Origin: Pelagibius sp041565695
GTDB lineage: Bacteria; Pseudomonadota; Alphaproteobacteria; Kiloniellales; Kiloniellaceae
Assembly (NCBI GenBank): GCA_041565695.1
Contig: JBFGUI010000017.1
Span: 1-27,823 of the forward strand
Length of the DNA stretch: 27,823 bases
Reading direction: 5' to 3'
Position 1 is the stretch's first letter; each line of letters starts with the position of its first letter. Of this stretch, positions 9,604 through 17,197 are shown piece after piece. Both the position numbers and the translations under genes were made by a program. The notes under the pieces are model-generated. The model had not been told where the DNA came from and did no database searches. It saw only the letters and a program-made list of their open reading frames with translations.

Positions 9604-10106
9604 TTAAACGCAGGAGGGGTACGGGCTGATGCGGCCGATCCGCACCGAGCGAAATTTCAAACGGGTTCGGGCGAGCGCCATGACGGTCGCAGCGAAGCGG
9701 TCGATGTCGGCGTCGGTGACTTCGCGGGCGGCGCCTGGCGCATCGGGGCGTTCTCCGGCACGCGCATCTCCGCCGCCAGCGCGGCAGCACCGAAGGCCGC
9801 GAAGGCCGCCGGCAGGCGGCGCCCGATGCCGCAGCGGGTCATCAGCCCGGTCTACCAGTCCGGCAGTTCCTCCGCGGCGGCAAGGCCGCAGGCCCGGGCG
9901 GCGGCGGCAAACCGGCCGTCGTCGCGCTCGACCGACCAGGCGAACGTCGCCTCCAGCCTCAGCGCCGCGTCGGCGACCAGCAGCACCCGCGCCGGCGTGC
10001 CGCCGGACAAGGCCCTGACGTCGTCCGCCAGCAGCCGCGCGTGGCCGGGACCGAAGTGGATCTCCGGAACCGGGTTGAGGGAGAAGGCGTCGGGGCAGGC
10101 GGTCAT
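9604..10106 (-). pseudogene. Remnant of an iron-containing alcohol dehydrogenase
   Basis: The frame from ATG 10106 begins like an iron-containing alcohol dehydrogenase (DAFSLNPVPEIHFGPGHARL, then RVLLVADAALR), with GGAAG 5 bases upstream. After about 50 residues it jumps to sequence resembling the C-terminal end of the family (RFAAAARACGLAAAEELPDW). The central metal-binding and catalytic region, roughly 230 residues, is missing. A TAG stop follows at 9852-9854; the same frame continues with RRLPAAFAAFGAAALAAEM and ENAPMRQA, and then a frameshift near 9730 moves to REVTDADIDRFAATVMALA, ending at 9604. Deletion, stop and frameshift together mean a dead gene. Family assignment rests on the N-terminal motif and the pattern of the C-terminal helices, so it is good but not certain. 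Confidence 0.7.
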
Positions 10107-10204
10107 CGGCTTCCGGCGCGACGGGGCAGTGCGAAACCCCGGCCTTAGCCCAGCCGCTGCACTCCGGTAAGCCAATCCGCGACAGGGTTATCCCGGCGTC
10201 GAAG

Positions 10205-11632
10205 TTACTCCGCCGCGCGGTTCTGCGCGGCGGCGGCCCTGGCCTTCTCGGTTACCTCGGCCTGGCTGGGGGCCTGGTTCGGGCCTTGGTTGGGGGCCTG
10301 CGCGGCGACAGAGCCAGAGCTAGGGGCCTGGGCCGGCGCGGCCTTCCTGCGCAGGCCAAGCCCGCTCTTCTTCACCGCGTCGCCGCTGACCAAGGTACGG
10401 CGCAGGGACTCGAGGAACTCGATGGAGCCGTCTTCCTTGGAGCGCCGCCGCGCCATGTCGATGGCCGTCTTGGTCGCGCCGGTCTTCTCGGCCAGCTCCT
10501 GGGCGGTGTCGTCGTCGATCATGCGCATCTCGCTGATGGTGCGGATGCCGTGCGCGCGCAGGCCCTCGACCGACTGGCCGAAGTAGAGCACAAGGCGGGC
10601 CTGGAGCTGCCAGTCGACTAGCTCGAGCGGCTGGAACGGCGTGGTGAAGAGCAGCTGCACGAACTCCGCGTTGGCCAGGTCGTAGCAGGACTCGACGCCC
10701 TCCTCAGCGAGGCGCAGTCGGTCGTTCACCGAGATGCCCTGGATCAGCTCCAGCGGGATCTCGTTTGCGTGCACCTCGCGCGGCCGCACGATGGTATTGA
10801 TGCGCTCGGTCATGAACTGCAGGGCGCGCTGCGGGAAGATGCCGATGAGGAAGGCCAGGGCCGGCAGGAAGCTGCCGGGAACGCTGGTGCCCTCGCCGTT
10901 GCTCTGCAGGTCCGGCAGCATGTGATAAACCATCAGCGCGATGAAGGCGGCGAAGATCATGCGGGTGCCGAGACCGTAGTAGACGCCGGGCACCAGGTCG
11001 CTGGTGTGATAGCGGTGCAGGATGTTCTGCAGGCCCCAGAGATAGGCACCGAGAAAGGCCATGCCGAAGAACAGCAGCGGGCCCGCCTGATAGGTCTCGA
11101 CCTTGGCGCGGTCGGCGCTTTCGAAGACGCCGAGCAGCAGCAGGTTGGGTTCTCTGTTGAGGCCGAGTTCCATGCCCAGCAGGATCGCCGTCAGCCCCAG
11201 CAGGGTCACGACAGAGGTGAAGCAGACCGCATAGAGGAAGTGGTTCTCGCGCGTCTCGCGCTTGTAGATGTGATAGTAGTGCTCGTAGTCGAGCCCGAGT
11301 GCACGGCAGTCCTCGCGCAGCTGGCGGCGCCGCACGTCGCGGCGCACCAGGTAGTAGCTGACCGCGGTGAAGGGGATGAACAGGGTCAGGATCACGATGA
11401 CGCAGAGCCGGAAGAGGATCGGCGCGTTGACCGAGGCCGGCGGGCGCTGCTCCGGATCGAAGCCCCAGAACATGTAGCCGATGATGACCAGCGCGGCGGC
11501 GATGACGGTCAGGGTGGCCAGCGCCCACTTGGCGCCGAGGCCGAGCACCTTGGGCTCGTGCGTGACCTGTTCGTCGCTGTCCGGCGCGCTCGGCTGCTGG
11601 CGCGGTGCGGTGTTCGGGTCGGCTTCCGGCAT
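10205..11632 (-). CDS. Unrecognised polytopic membrane protein with helix-hairpin-helix-like C-terminal repeats
   Basis: I do not recognise a named family. The 475-residue product has about six hydrophobic segments in its first 275 residues (for example ALATLTVIAAALVIIGYMF, ILFRLCVIVILTLFIPFTAV and FLYAVCFTSVVTLLGLTAIL). A soluble region of about 130 residues follows, in which two units resemble helix-hairpin-helix repeats: GISVNDRLRLAEEGVESCYDLA and LRAHGIRTISEMRMIDDDTAQELA. A low-complexity tail rich in Ala, Pro and Gln holds short APNQGPNQAPSQ repeats. ATG 11632 is preferred because GGTGGAG lies 9 bases upstream; a GTG at 11647 would add five residues. Topology suggests a cytoplasmic C-terminus attached to an inner-membrane domain. 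It stands alone between a pseudogene and a drug exporter, so context gives no function. Confidence 0.85.
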   Translation of the reverse strand: MPEADPNTAPRQQPSAPDSDEQVTHEPKVLGLGAKWALATLTVIAAALVIIGYMFWGFDPEQRPPASVNAPILFRLCVIVILTLFIPFTAVSYYLVRRDVRRRQLREDCRALGLDYEHYYHIYKRETRENHFLYAVCFTSVVTLLGLTAILLGMELGLNREPNLLLLGVFESADRAKVETYQAGPLLFFGMAFLGAYLWGLQNILHRYHTSDLVPGVYYGLGTRMIFAAFIALMVYHMLPDLQSNGEGTSVPGSFLPALAFLIGIFPQRALQFMTERINTIVRPREVHANEIPLELIQGISVNDRLRLAEEGVESCYDLANAEFVQLLFTTPFQPLELVDWQLQARLVLYFGQSVEGLRAHGIRTISEMRMIDDDTAQELAEKTGATKTAIDMARRRSKEDGSIEFLESLRRTLVSGDAVKKSGLGLRRKAAPAQAPSSGSVAAQAPNQGPNQAPSQAEVTEKARAAAAQNRAAE

Positions 11633-11743
11633 CGGGTCATTCTCCACCCAGAAGGTTCGCCGGATCCTAGACTGGCGCCTGGCGGACCGGCATCGAGGAA
11701 AAAGAGCTAAACCGTTATATCCCGACTACTTCAGAACGCCGTG

Positions 11744-11772
11744 ATGATGGGCCGGATGACTTGCGATTTCAA
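11744..11772 (-). promoter_or_regulatory. Candidate sigma70 promoter for the membrane protein gene
   Basis: Read on the minus strand, TTGAAA (11772-11767) and CATCAT (11749-11744) are separated by 17 bases and lie about 110 bases upstream of the ATG at 11632. The -35 matches five of six consensus bases, the -10 four. The surrounding DNA is clearly more AT-rich than the genes. Confidence 0.4.
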
Positions 11773-11798
11773 TTGGTCTCTATTGCGGCGGCCAATTG
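11770..11798. promoter_or_regulatory. CAATTGG/CCAATTG dyad overlapping the candidate promoter
   Basis: Two perfect 7-base arms, CAATTGG (11770-11776) and CCAATTG (11792-11798), are separated by 15 bases and overlap the candidate -35 hexamer. Further AATT-containing half-sites follow up to 11816 (CAATTTCGAATTCAATT). The arrangement looks like a regulator site. Confidence 0.4.
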
Positions 11799-11816
11799 TG
11801 CAATTTCGAATTCAAT

Positions 11817-13022
11817 TCAGACGTCTTCCGCCCGACTCCTGGTTGCTGCCAGCACCAGCAGCAATGCCGCCGCGCCGGCCAGGACGAAGCCGGCGGCCAG
11901 CGGCAGGGCGGTCTGGTCGTAGAAGCGGCCCAGGGCGACGCCGACGGCGACGGCCACCAGGCTCGACAGCGAGGCGATGATCGAGGCGCCGAGCCCGGCC
12001 ACCCGCCCCAGGGACTGCATCGCCAGGGCGTTCAGATTGCCGAACAGCAGCCCCATGCTGGAGAACGCGAGGAAGCAGAGCGTCATGAAGACAGCGAAGG
12101 GCGGCACGCCGTCGTAGGCGGCGGCGGCGGCGATCAGCATGCCGCCGAGAATGACCAGCGCGGTCAGGGCGCCGAGGGTGAGGCTGCGCATGCCCAGGCG
12201 CATGACCAGGCGGCTGTTGGAAAAGGAGGCCAGGCCGACGCCCAGGGCGAGGATCGCGAAGTAGAGCGGGAAGGTCTCGTCGACGCCGTAGAGGTCGAGG
12301 AACGTCGCCTGGGCGGTGCTGAGGTAGAGCAGCAGCGCGCCGAAGACGAAACCCGCGGCGAATGTGTAGGCCATGACCCGGCCGTGGCGCAGGATCAGCA
12401 GGCCGTTGACGGCGATGTTGGCCGGGGAAAAGGCGATGCGCTCGCCGGGCGCCAGGGTCTCCGGCTGGCGCAGCTGCAGCCACAGGGCGACGACGGCAGC
12501 TAGCGCCAGGAAGACCGCAAAGATCGCCCGCCAGTCGGCCAGGCTTACGGTCAGCTGGCCGAGGGCGGGCGCCAGCATGGGCACCAGGATGAACACCATG
12601 AAGATGATCGACATGATGCGGGCCATGGCCGCGCCCTCGAACTGGTCGCGGATCAGCGCGCGCGAGGCGATCTTGGGGCCGGACACGCCGATGCCCTGCA
12701 CCACGCGGCCGAGCAGGACCTGGTCGAGCGAGACCGCGGTCATGGCGATGATCGTGCCGACGGCATAGATCGCCAGGCCGATGAGGATCGCGCGCTTGCG
12801 GCCGAGGGCGTCGGACAGCGGGCCGAAGAAGAGCTCGCCGATCACCATGCCGAGGAAGAACAGGGTAATGACGTACTGGGTGTCCTTGGGCTCGGCGACC
12901 GCCAGGGCCTGACCGATCTCGTCGAGCGCCGGCAGCAGCGTATCGATGCTGAGGGCGACCAGCGAAGTGGTCAGCGAGAAGAGGGCGACGAACTCGGGCC
13001 TGCGCAGCGGCGCTTGGGGCAT
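11817..13022 (-). CDS. Bcr/CflA-type multidrug efflux transporter (major facilitator superfamily)
   Basis: A 401-residue inner-membrane protein with twelve predicted helices, of the drug:proton antiporter group that includes Bcr and CflA. The start PEFVALFSLTTSLVALSIDT and LLPALDEIGQALAV is typical, and MFS motif A is seen in GELFFGPLSDALGRKRA between helices 2 and 3. Another conserved loop is DQFEGAAMARIMSIIFMVF. Length is normal. The ATG at 13022 fits the family N-terminus although the ribosome binding site is weak. It lies 190 bases after the PQQ dehydrogenase gene on the same strand, with nothing else in the gap, and probably has its own promoter. Substrate cannot be predicted; relatives export bicyclomycin, chloramphenicol or sulfonamides. 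Confidence 0.9.
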   Translation of the reverse strand: MPQAPLRRPEFVALFSLTTSLVALSIDTLLPALDEIGQALAVAEPKDTQYVITLFFLGMVIGELFFGPLSDALGRKRAILIGLAIYAVGTIIAMTAVSLDQVLLGRVVQGIGVSGPKIASRALIRDQFEGAAMARIMSIIFMVFILVPMLAPALGQLTVSLADWRAIFAVFLALAAVVALWLQLRQPETLAPGERIAFSPANIAVNGLLILRHGRVMAYTFAAGFVFGALLLYLSTAQATFLDLYGVDETFPLYFAILALGVGLASFSNSRLVMRLGMRSLTLGALTALVILGGMLIAAAAAYDGVPPFAVFMTLCFLAFSSMGLLFGNLNALAMQSLGRVAGLGASIIASLSSLVAVAVGVALGRFYDQTALPLAAGFVLAGAAALLLVLAATRSRAEDV

Positions 13023-13212
13023 CGGGACGGGCTTTTGCGGTGGTCTCGCACGAACAGCCGGCAGACTACTTGAAAGCCGGTGCCGAATCCCAGCACCGAT
13101 GCCGCAAGCCTTCCCCGCGGCGCGCTGTCACGGCTGTCTCCGCTGGGCTCACGGCGCGCCGGGTGGTCGAGAGCTCGGGCAGGCTGTTTGCTGCGGACGC
13201 AGGCGCCCGGGC

Positions 13213-14376
13213 TTAAGGCGCCGCCGGCTCCAGCCGCAGGAGGCGCCCGTCCGAGCTGTCGGTCAGCACGTAGAGATAGCCATCAGGCCCGGCGCGCACA
13301 TCGCGGATGCGCTGGCGCAGGTCGCGCAGCAGTTCCTCCTGGCCGACGACCTGCCGGCCGTCCATCTCCAGGCGACGCAGGTGGCGGTGGGCGAGGGCGC
13401 CGACGAAGAGGTCGCCCTTCCACTGGGGGAAGGCGTCGCCGTCGTAGAAGGCCATGCCGCTGGGCGCGATGGAGGGGTCCCAGTAGACCACCGGCTGTTC
13501 CATACCGGGGGCCGCGGTCTTGTCGGAGATAACGGCGCCGGAGTAGTCGACGCCGTAGGTGATGGCCGGCCAGCCGAAGTTGGCGCCGGCCTTCAGGAGA
13601 TTGAGCTCGTCGCCGCCGCGCGGCCCGTGCTCGTGCGCCCAGATCTCGTTGCTGCCGGGCCGCAAGGCCATGCCCTGCACGTTGCGGTGACCGTAGCTGA
13701 AGACCTCCGGACGCTTGCCGGTGTCGCCCGTGAAGGGGTTGTCGTCGGGCAGGCTGCCGTCGTCGTTGAGGCGCACGATGCTGCCGATGTGGTTGGCGGG
13801 GTTCTGCGCTTCGCGCATGTAGTTGCGGCGGTCGCCGAGGCTGACGTAGAGCTTGCCGTCGTTGCCGAACACCAGGCGGGATCCGTAGTGGGCGCTGCCG
13901 GGCGTCTTGGGCTGGGCCCGGAAGATCACCTCAAGGTCGCTGAGCGCCGTCCCGTCGAAGCGGCCCCGCGCGACCTCGGTACCGGCCTTGCCGTCGCTCG
14001 CGCCGGCGTAGGAGAGATAGACGAGGCGGTTGTCGGCGAAATCCGGGTGCAGGACCACGTCCAGCAGGCCGCCCTGCCCGCTGGCCGCGACCTTGGGCGT
14101 GCCGGCGACAGCCCGCGCCTGCAGCTTGCCGTCGCGGTAGAGGCGCAGGGCGCCCGAGCGCTCGGTGATCAGGATGCCGGCCCCACTGGGGCCATTTTCT
14201 GGCAGGAAGGCCATGCCCCAGGGGTGGTCGAGCCCGCGGGCGAGGGTAACGGTCCGGAAGTCGTGCTGCTCAGACCGCTCGATGTCCTGCGCGGCGGCGA
14301 CGGCGACGCAGGCCAGCGAAAGGGCAAGTCCAGCCGAGGCGCGCCGCAGCGTCGGGCGCGCAAGGAAAGAGGTCAT
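13213..14376 (-). CDS. Periplasmic PQQ-dependent aldose sugar dehydrogenase (GSDH/YliI family)
   Basis: A 387-residue predicted secreted protein of the soluble glucose/sorbosone dehydrogenase family, a six-bladed propeller that oxidises aldoses using PQQ and calcium. A signal peptide (about residues 1-29, ending AVAAA) precedes the family start RTVTLARGLDHPWGMAFLPE. Family motifs include GGLLDVVLHPDF, RLVFGNDGKLYVSLGDR, FSYGHRNVQGMALRPG and WAHEHGPRGGDELNLL. ATG 14376 has a strong GGAGG 5 bases upstream; an upstream ATG at 14400 has no such signal. No PQQ biosynthesis genes are in the window, so PQQ must come from elsewhere in the genome or from outside. The gene lies 94 bases downstream of the fructose regulator on the same strand, next to sugar genes, which fits a role in sugar use. 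Confidence 0.92.
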   Translation of the reverse strand: MTSFLARPTLRRASAGLALSLACVAVAAAQDIERSEQHDFRTVTLARGLDHPWGMAFLPENGPSGAGILITERSGALRLYRDGKLQARAVAGTPKVAASGQGGLLDVVLHPDFADNRLVYLSYAGASDGKAGTEVARGRFDGTALSDLEVIFRAQPKTPGSAHYGSRLVFGNDGKLYVSLGDRRNYMREAQNPANHIGSIVRLNDDGSLPDDNPFTGDTGKRPEVFSYGHRNVQGMALRPGSNEIWAHEHGPRGGDELNLLKAGANFGWPAITYGVDYSGAVISDKTAAPGMEQPVVYWDPSIAPSGMAFYDGDAFPQWKGDLFVGALAHRHLRRLEMDGRQVVGQEELLRDLRQRIRDVRAGPDGYLYVLTDSSDGRLLRLEPAAP

Positions 14377-14408
14377 GTGTTCCTCCGTAGAGGGGCGCAT
14401 CGCTGCTC

Positions 14409-14424
14409 AAAGACTTAGGTCTTT
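14409..14424. promoter_or_regulatory. AAAGACTTAGGTCTTT palindrome upstream of the aldose dehydrogenase gene
   Basis: A 16-base near-perfect palindrome (arms AAAGAC and GTCTTT, centre TTAG) located 33 bases before the ATG at 14376 and directly after frcR. It may be an operator or a small leader hairpin. It is AT-rich against a GC-rich background. Confidence 0.4.
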
Positions 14425-14470
14425 ATGGCCTGCGATCAACCTGGGGCCTTGCGGTCAGGAAGCGGTCCGC

Positions 14471-15673
14471 TCAGGCTGCCGCGACCACCTTCTTGACCAG
14501 CAGCTCCTGATCGGGCGAGAACTCGCGGATCAGCGGCAGGATCGCGGCCCCCGACACCCGGGCCTTGGGTCCGATGCTGCCCTTGCGCAGGACGACAGGG
14601 CTGCTGCCCGTCAGGTCGAGATCCGCGAGTGCCTTGCGGACGTCCTCGACCAGCGCTTCGAGCTCGGGCTGGTGCAGCATGGCGTCGATGACGACGCCTT
14701 CGAAGTCGATGACACTGATGGCGGCGGCGATGGCCTGGGCGATCGGCGGCGCGGCGCGGCGGCGCCAGTCCCGATAGGCCTCGTCGGTTTCGGGATCGCG
14801 CAGCAGGTCGGCGACCATGCCGGGATCGGCGGGCAGGCTCTTGCGCAGGCTCTTTTCGAGGCTGAGCAGGGAACTCTGGCGTATCAGCTGTTCCAGGCCG
14901 CCGCCCGCAGCGGCCACCGGCATGGAGCCGATGGCGCCGGCGTTGCGCCTCGTCCCCTCGAACAGCTGGCCGTTGATGACCACACCGCCGCCGATGAAGG
15001 TGCCGACGTAGATGTAGAGCGCCGAGGAGAAGGTCAGGCTGCCGCCGAGCACCATCTCGGCGGCGCAGGCCGCGGTGGCGTCGTTGTAGTATTCGGTGGG
15101 CAGGCCGGTGATCTCCGCGATCTCGGCGGCGATGTCCACCTCGTCCCAGTCCGTCAGTTCCGCCCGCTCGATGCCCATGACGTCGCTCCAGTGGGAGAGC
15201 TGGCCCGGCATGGCCACGCCGATACCGATGAGCCGCGCGCGCAGGGGGGCGCTGATGCCTTGGAGCAGGGCGGTGAGCTCCCGGCGCAGCAGCGCAGCCA
15301 CTTCTTTGCGGCGCGGCGCCGGGTAGCCGAAGCGTTTGTAGGCGATCGCCTCGCCGTGGAAGTTGACCACCATCAGTTCCAGGCTGCGCCGGCCTATCTT
15401 CACGCCGGCCGAGAGGGCGCCGCTGGCGTTCAGCGCGATCGGCGTGTGCGGCTGGCCGACCTTGCCGCGCACCTTCTTTTCCTTGCGGACCAGCTTTTCC
15501 TTCAGCAGGGCGTTGACGATGACCGAGACCGCCTGGGCGCTGAGGCCGGTCAGCCGGGCGATCTCGGCCTTCGGCAGGGCCCGGTGCTGGCGGATCAGGT
15601 TGAGGATCATCCGCTTGTTGTAGGCGCGCAGGCCGAGTTGTTCGCCACCCCGGATCTGGTGCTCACCTTGCAT
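14471..15673 (-). CDS. frcR: ROK-family transcriptional repressor of the fructose locus
   Basis: A 400-residue regulator with an N-terminal winged helix-turn-helix (about residues 20-78, KAEIARLTGLSAQAVSVIVN) and a C-terminal ROK sugar-binding domain. The ROK catalytic-loop sequence NDATAACAAE and the glycine-rich YVGTFIGGGVVINGQ are present. The usual ROK zinc site (a histidine followed by a CxCGxxGC block) is absent; the region reads GAIGSMPVAAAGGGLEQLI. It is divergent from frcB with 378 bases between them, the arrangement of frcR in Sinorhizobium, so it most likely represses the transporter operon until fructose or its phosphate is bound. ATG 15673 has GAGGGT 7 bases upstream. A role in controlling the downstream aldose dehydrogenase gene is possible. 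The name rests on context and resemblance. Confidence 0.88.
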   Translation of the reverse strand: MQGEHQIRGGEQLGLRAYNKRMILNLIRQHRALPKAEIARLTGLSAQAVSVIVNALLKEKLVRKEKKVRGKVGQPHTPIALNASGALSAGVKIGRRSLELMVVNFHGEAIAYKRFGYPAPRRKEVAALLRRELTALLQGISAPLRARLIGIGVAMPGQLSHWSDVMGIERAELTDWDEVDIAAEIAEITGLPTEYYNDATAACAAEMVLGGSLTFSSALYIYVGTFIGGGVVINGQLFEGTRRNAGAIGSMPVAAAGGGLEQLIRQSSLLSLEKSLRKSLPADPGMVADLLRDPETDEAYRDWRRRAAPPIAQAIAAAISVIDFEGVVIDAMLHQPELEALVEDVRKALADLDLTGSSPVVLRKGSIGPKARVSGAAILPLIREFSPDQELLVKKVVAAA

Positions 15674-16051
15674 CGTCCGACCCTCATCCTACGGTCTGGC
15701 TGCACGGCTCGGCGCCGGCCGGAGTCCTCCAGCCGACCACTTTGCTGACTCGTTCCACGGCACACAAACCATGCCTGCGGGTGTCGTTTCCAGCGCCCGG
15801 CGGCTGCGGCGGGCGGACAGATGAAAACGCTGTCTTTCCGGACGCTGCGCCGGCGGTGCTACCCTTGGAGCATGCCGCAAAGAAGGAGGTCTGTCTATTA
15901 AAAACTCAACATGATTTATTTATTGACAGGAGAAGCTGTCGCGGCCTAGATTTGACGCCATCGGCGCCGTGGCCCTGCCGTCCGGTGTCCAAGAAAACCG
16001 CAATCATACGAAGCCGGACCGCGCGTCCTGCCACCTGGGAGGAACAGACCT
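15674..16051. promoter_or_regulatory. Divergent frcR-frcB control region with GACAG/CTGTC half-sites
   Basis: A 378-base gene-free region. Five pentamers GACAG or CTGTC occur at 15816, 15830, 15891, 15925 and 15936. They form two dyads: GACAG-9 bases-CTGTC at 15816-15834 and GACAG-6 bases-CTGTC at 15925-15940. The second dyad lies inside the frcB promoter. An AT-rich block (15896-15925) sits directly upstream of the -35 box. I infer these are FrcR sites, and no other repeated motif stands out. Confidence 0.5.
15923..15951 (+). promoter_or_regulatory. Strong sigma70-type promoter for frcBCAK
   Basis: TTGACA (15923-15928), a 17-base spacer, and CTAGAT (15946-15951). The -35 is perfect and the -10 close to consensus. 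Predicted transcription starts near 15958, giving a leader of about 95 bases before frcB. An AT-rich stretch upstream could act as an UP element. Confidence 0.7.
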
Positions 16052-17092
16052 ATGAAAACCAAGACTTTGCGTGTCCTTACCGCTGCCAGCCTTATCGCCC
16101 TCGGCAGCGCTGCAGCCCTCATGACGGTCACCCCGGCGCAGGCGAGCGAGACGATCGTCGGCCTCATCACCAAGACCAACACCAATCCCTTCTTCGTCAA
16201 GATGCGCGAGGGTGCCGAGGCCAAGGCCAAGGAACTGGGCGTTGAACTGCGCACTTTCGCCGGCAAGTACGACGGCGACAACGAAGCGCAGATCGAGGCC
16301 ATCGAGAGCCTGGTCGCGGCCGGCGCCAAGGGCATCCTGATCACCCCGTCCGACCCGGCCGGCCTGGCCGACACGGTCAAGCGGGCGCGGGAAGCCGGGG
16401 TCCTGGTCATCGCCCTCGATACGCCCTTCGATCCGCCGGAGTCCGCGGACGCCACCTTCGCCACCGACAACTTCAAGGCCGGCGAGCTGATCGGCCAGTG
16501 GGCCGCCGCCAAGATGGGCGACACCGCGAAGGCCAAGATCGCCACGCTCGATCTCTCGGAGGCGCAGATCACCGTTGACGTGCTGCGCAACCAGGGTTTC
16601 CTCAAGGGCTTTGGCGTCGATGTGAAGAACATCAACAAGATGTACGACGAGGACGATCCGCGCATCGTCGGCGGCGACTCGACGCAGGGCTCGGAGGAGG
16701 GCGGGCGCACCGCCATCGAGAACCTGCTGCAGAAGGATCCGGGCATCAACGTCATCCACACCATCAACGAACCGGCGGCGGCCGGAGCCTACGAGGGCCT
16801 GAAGTCCTTCGGCATGGCGGACAAGGTGCTGATCGTCTCGGTCGACGGCGGTTGCCCGGGCGTGCAGAACGTCAAGGAAGGCATCATCGGCGCGACTTCC
16901 ATGCAGTTCCCGCTGCGCATGGCCTCGCTCGGCGTCGAAGCCGTGGCCGAGTATGCCAAGACGGGCAAGAAGCCGGTCAACTCCGAAGGCCTCAGCTTCT
17001 ACAACACCGGCGTCGAGCTGGTCACCGACGAGCCCGTGGAGGGCATTCCCTCGATCACCTCGGAACAGGCCCTGAAGCTGTGCTGGGGCTGA
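16052..17092 (+). CDS. frcB: Fructose ABC transporter, periplasmic binding protein
   Basis: A 346-residue periplasmic sugar-binding protein of the ribose/fructose class. A signal peptide (about residues 1-33, ending TPAQA) precedes the mature start ETIVGLITKTNTNPFFVKM. The sequence closely follows Sinorhizobium FrcB as I remember it: AKAKELGV, ADATFATDNFKAGELIGQWA, EDDPRIVGGD, NLLQKDPGINVIHTINEPAA, VSVDGGCPGVQNV and a C-terminal KLCWG. A strong ribosome binding site (GGGAGGA, 8 bases before the ATG) fits the high expression expected for a binding protein. It is first in frcBCAK behind a consensus promoter, and a hairpin after the stop separates it from the permease gene. Fructose is the likely main ligand; mannose or ribose are also bound by the Sinorhizobium system. 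Confidence 0.95.
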   Translation: MKTKTLRVLTAASLIALGSAAALMTVTPAQASETIVGLITKTNTNPFFVKMREGAEAKAKELGVELRTFAGKYDGDNEAQIEAIESLVAAGAKGILITPSDPAGLADTVKRAREAGVLVIALDTPFDPPESADATFATDNFKAGELIGQWAAAKMGDTAKAKIATLDLSEAQITVDVLRNQGFLKGFGVDVKNINKMYDEDDPRIVGGDSTQGSEEGGRTAIENLLQKDPGINVIHTINEPAAAGAYEGLKSFGMADKVLIVSVDGGCPGVQNVKEGIIGATSMQFPLRMASLGVEAVAEYAKTGKKPVNSEGLSFYNTGVELVTDEPVEGIPSITSEQALKLCWG

Positions 17093-17133
17093 ATCCCGGC
17101 TAGGCTTTTAAGTTGAGCGGACATTGAGTCCGG

Positions 17134-17156
17134 GGGGAGGCGCAGGCCGCCTCCCC
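17134..17156 (+). other. Strong hairpin between frcB and frcC
   Basis: GGGGAGGCG (17134-17142) and CGCCTCCCC (17148-17156) form a perfect 9-bp stem with loop CAGGC, 41 bases after the frcB stop. No T-run follows. Such hairpins after binding-protein genes often protect the 3' end of the first cistron, or partly terminate, so that more binding protein than permease is made. Confidence 0.6.
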
Positions 17157-17197
17157 GCCGGCCCGGGACCCCGGCAGAACCCAGGGAGGATTGCGTC

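Noticed and set aside
9629..10018. Plus-strand 129-codon frame, rich in Arg, Pro and Ala
   Set aside because: It is the reverse side of the decayed alcohol dehydrogenase and has low-complexity composition.
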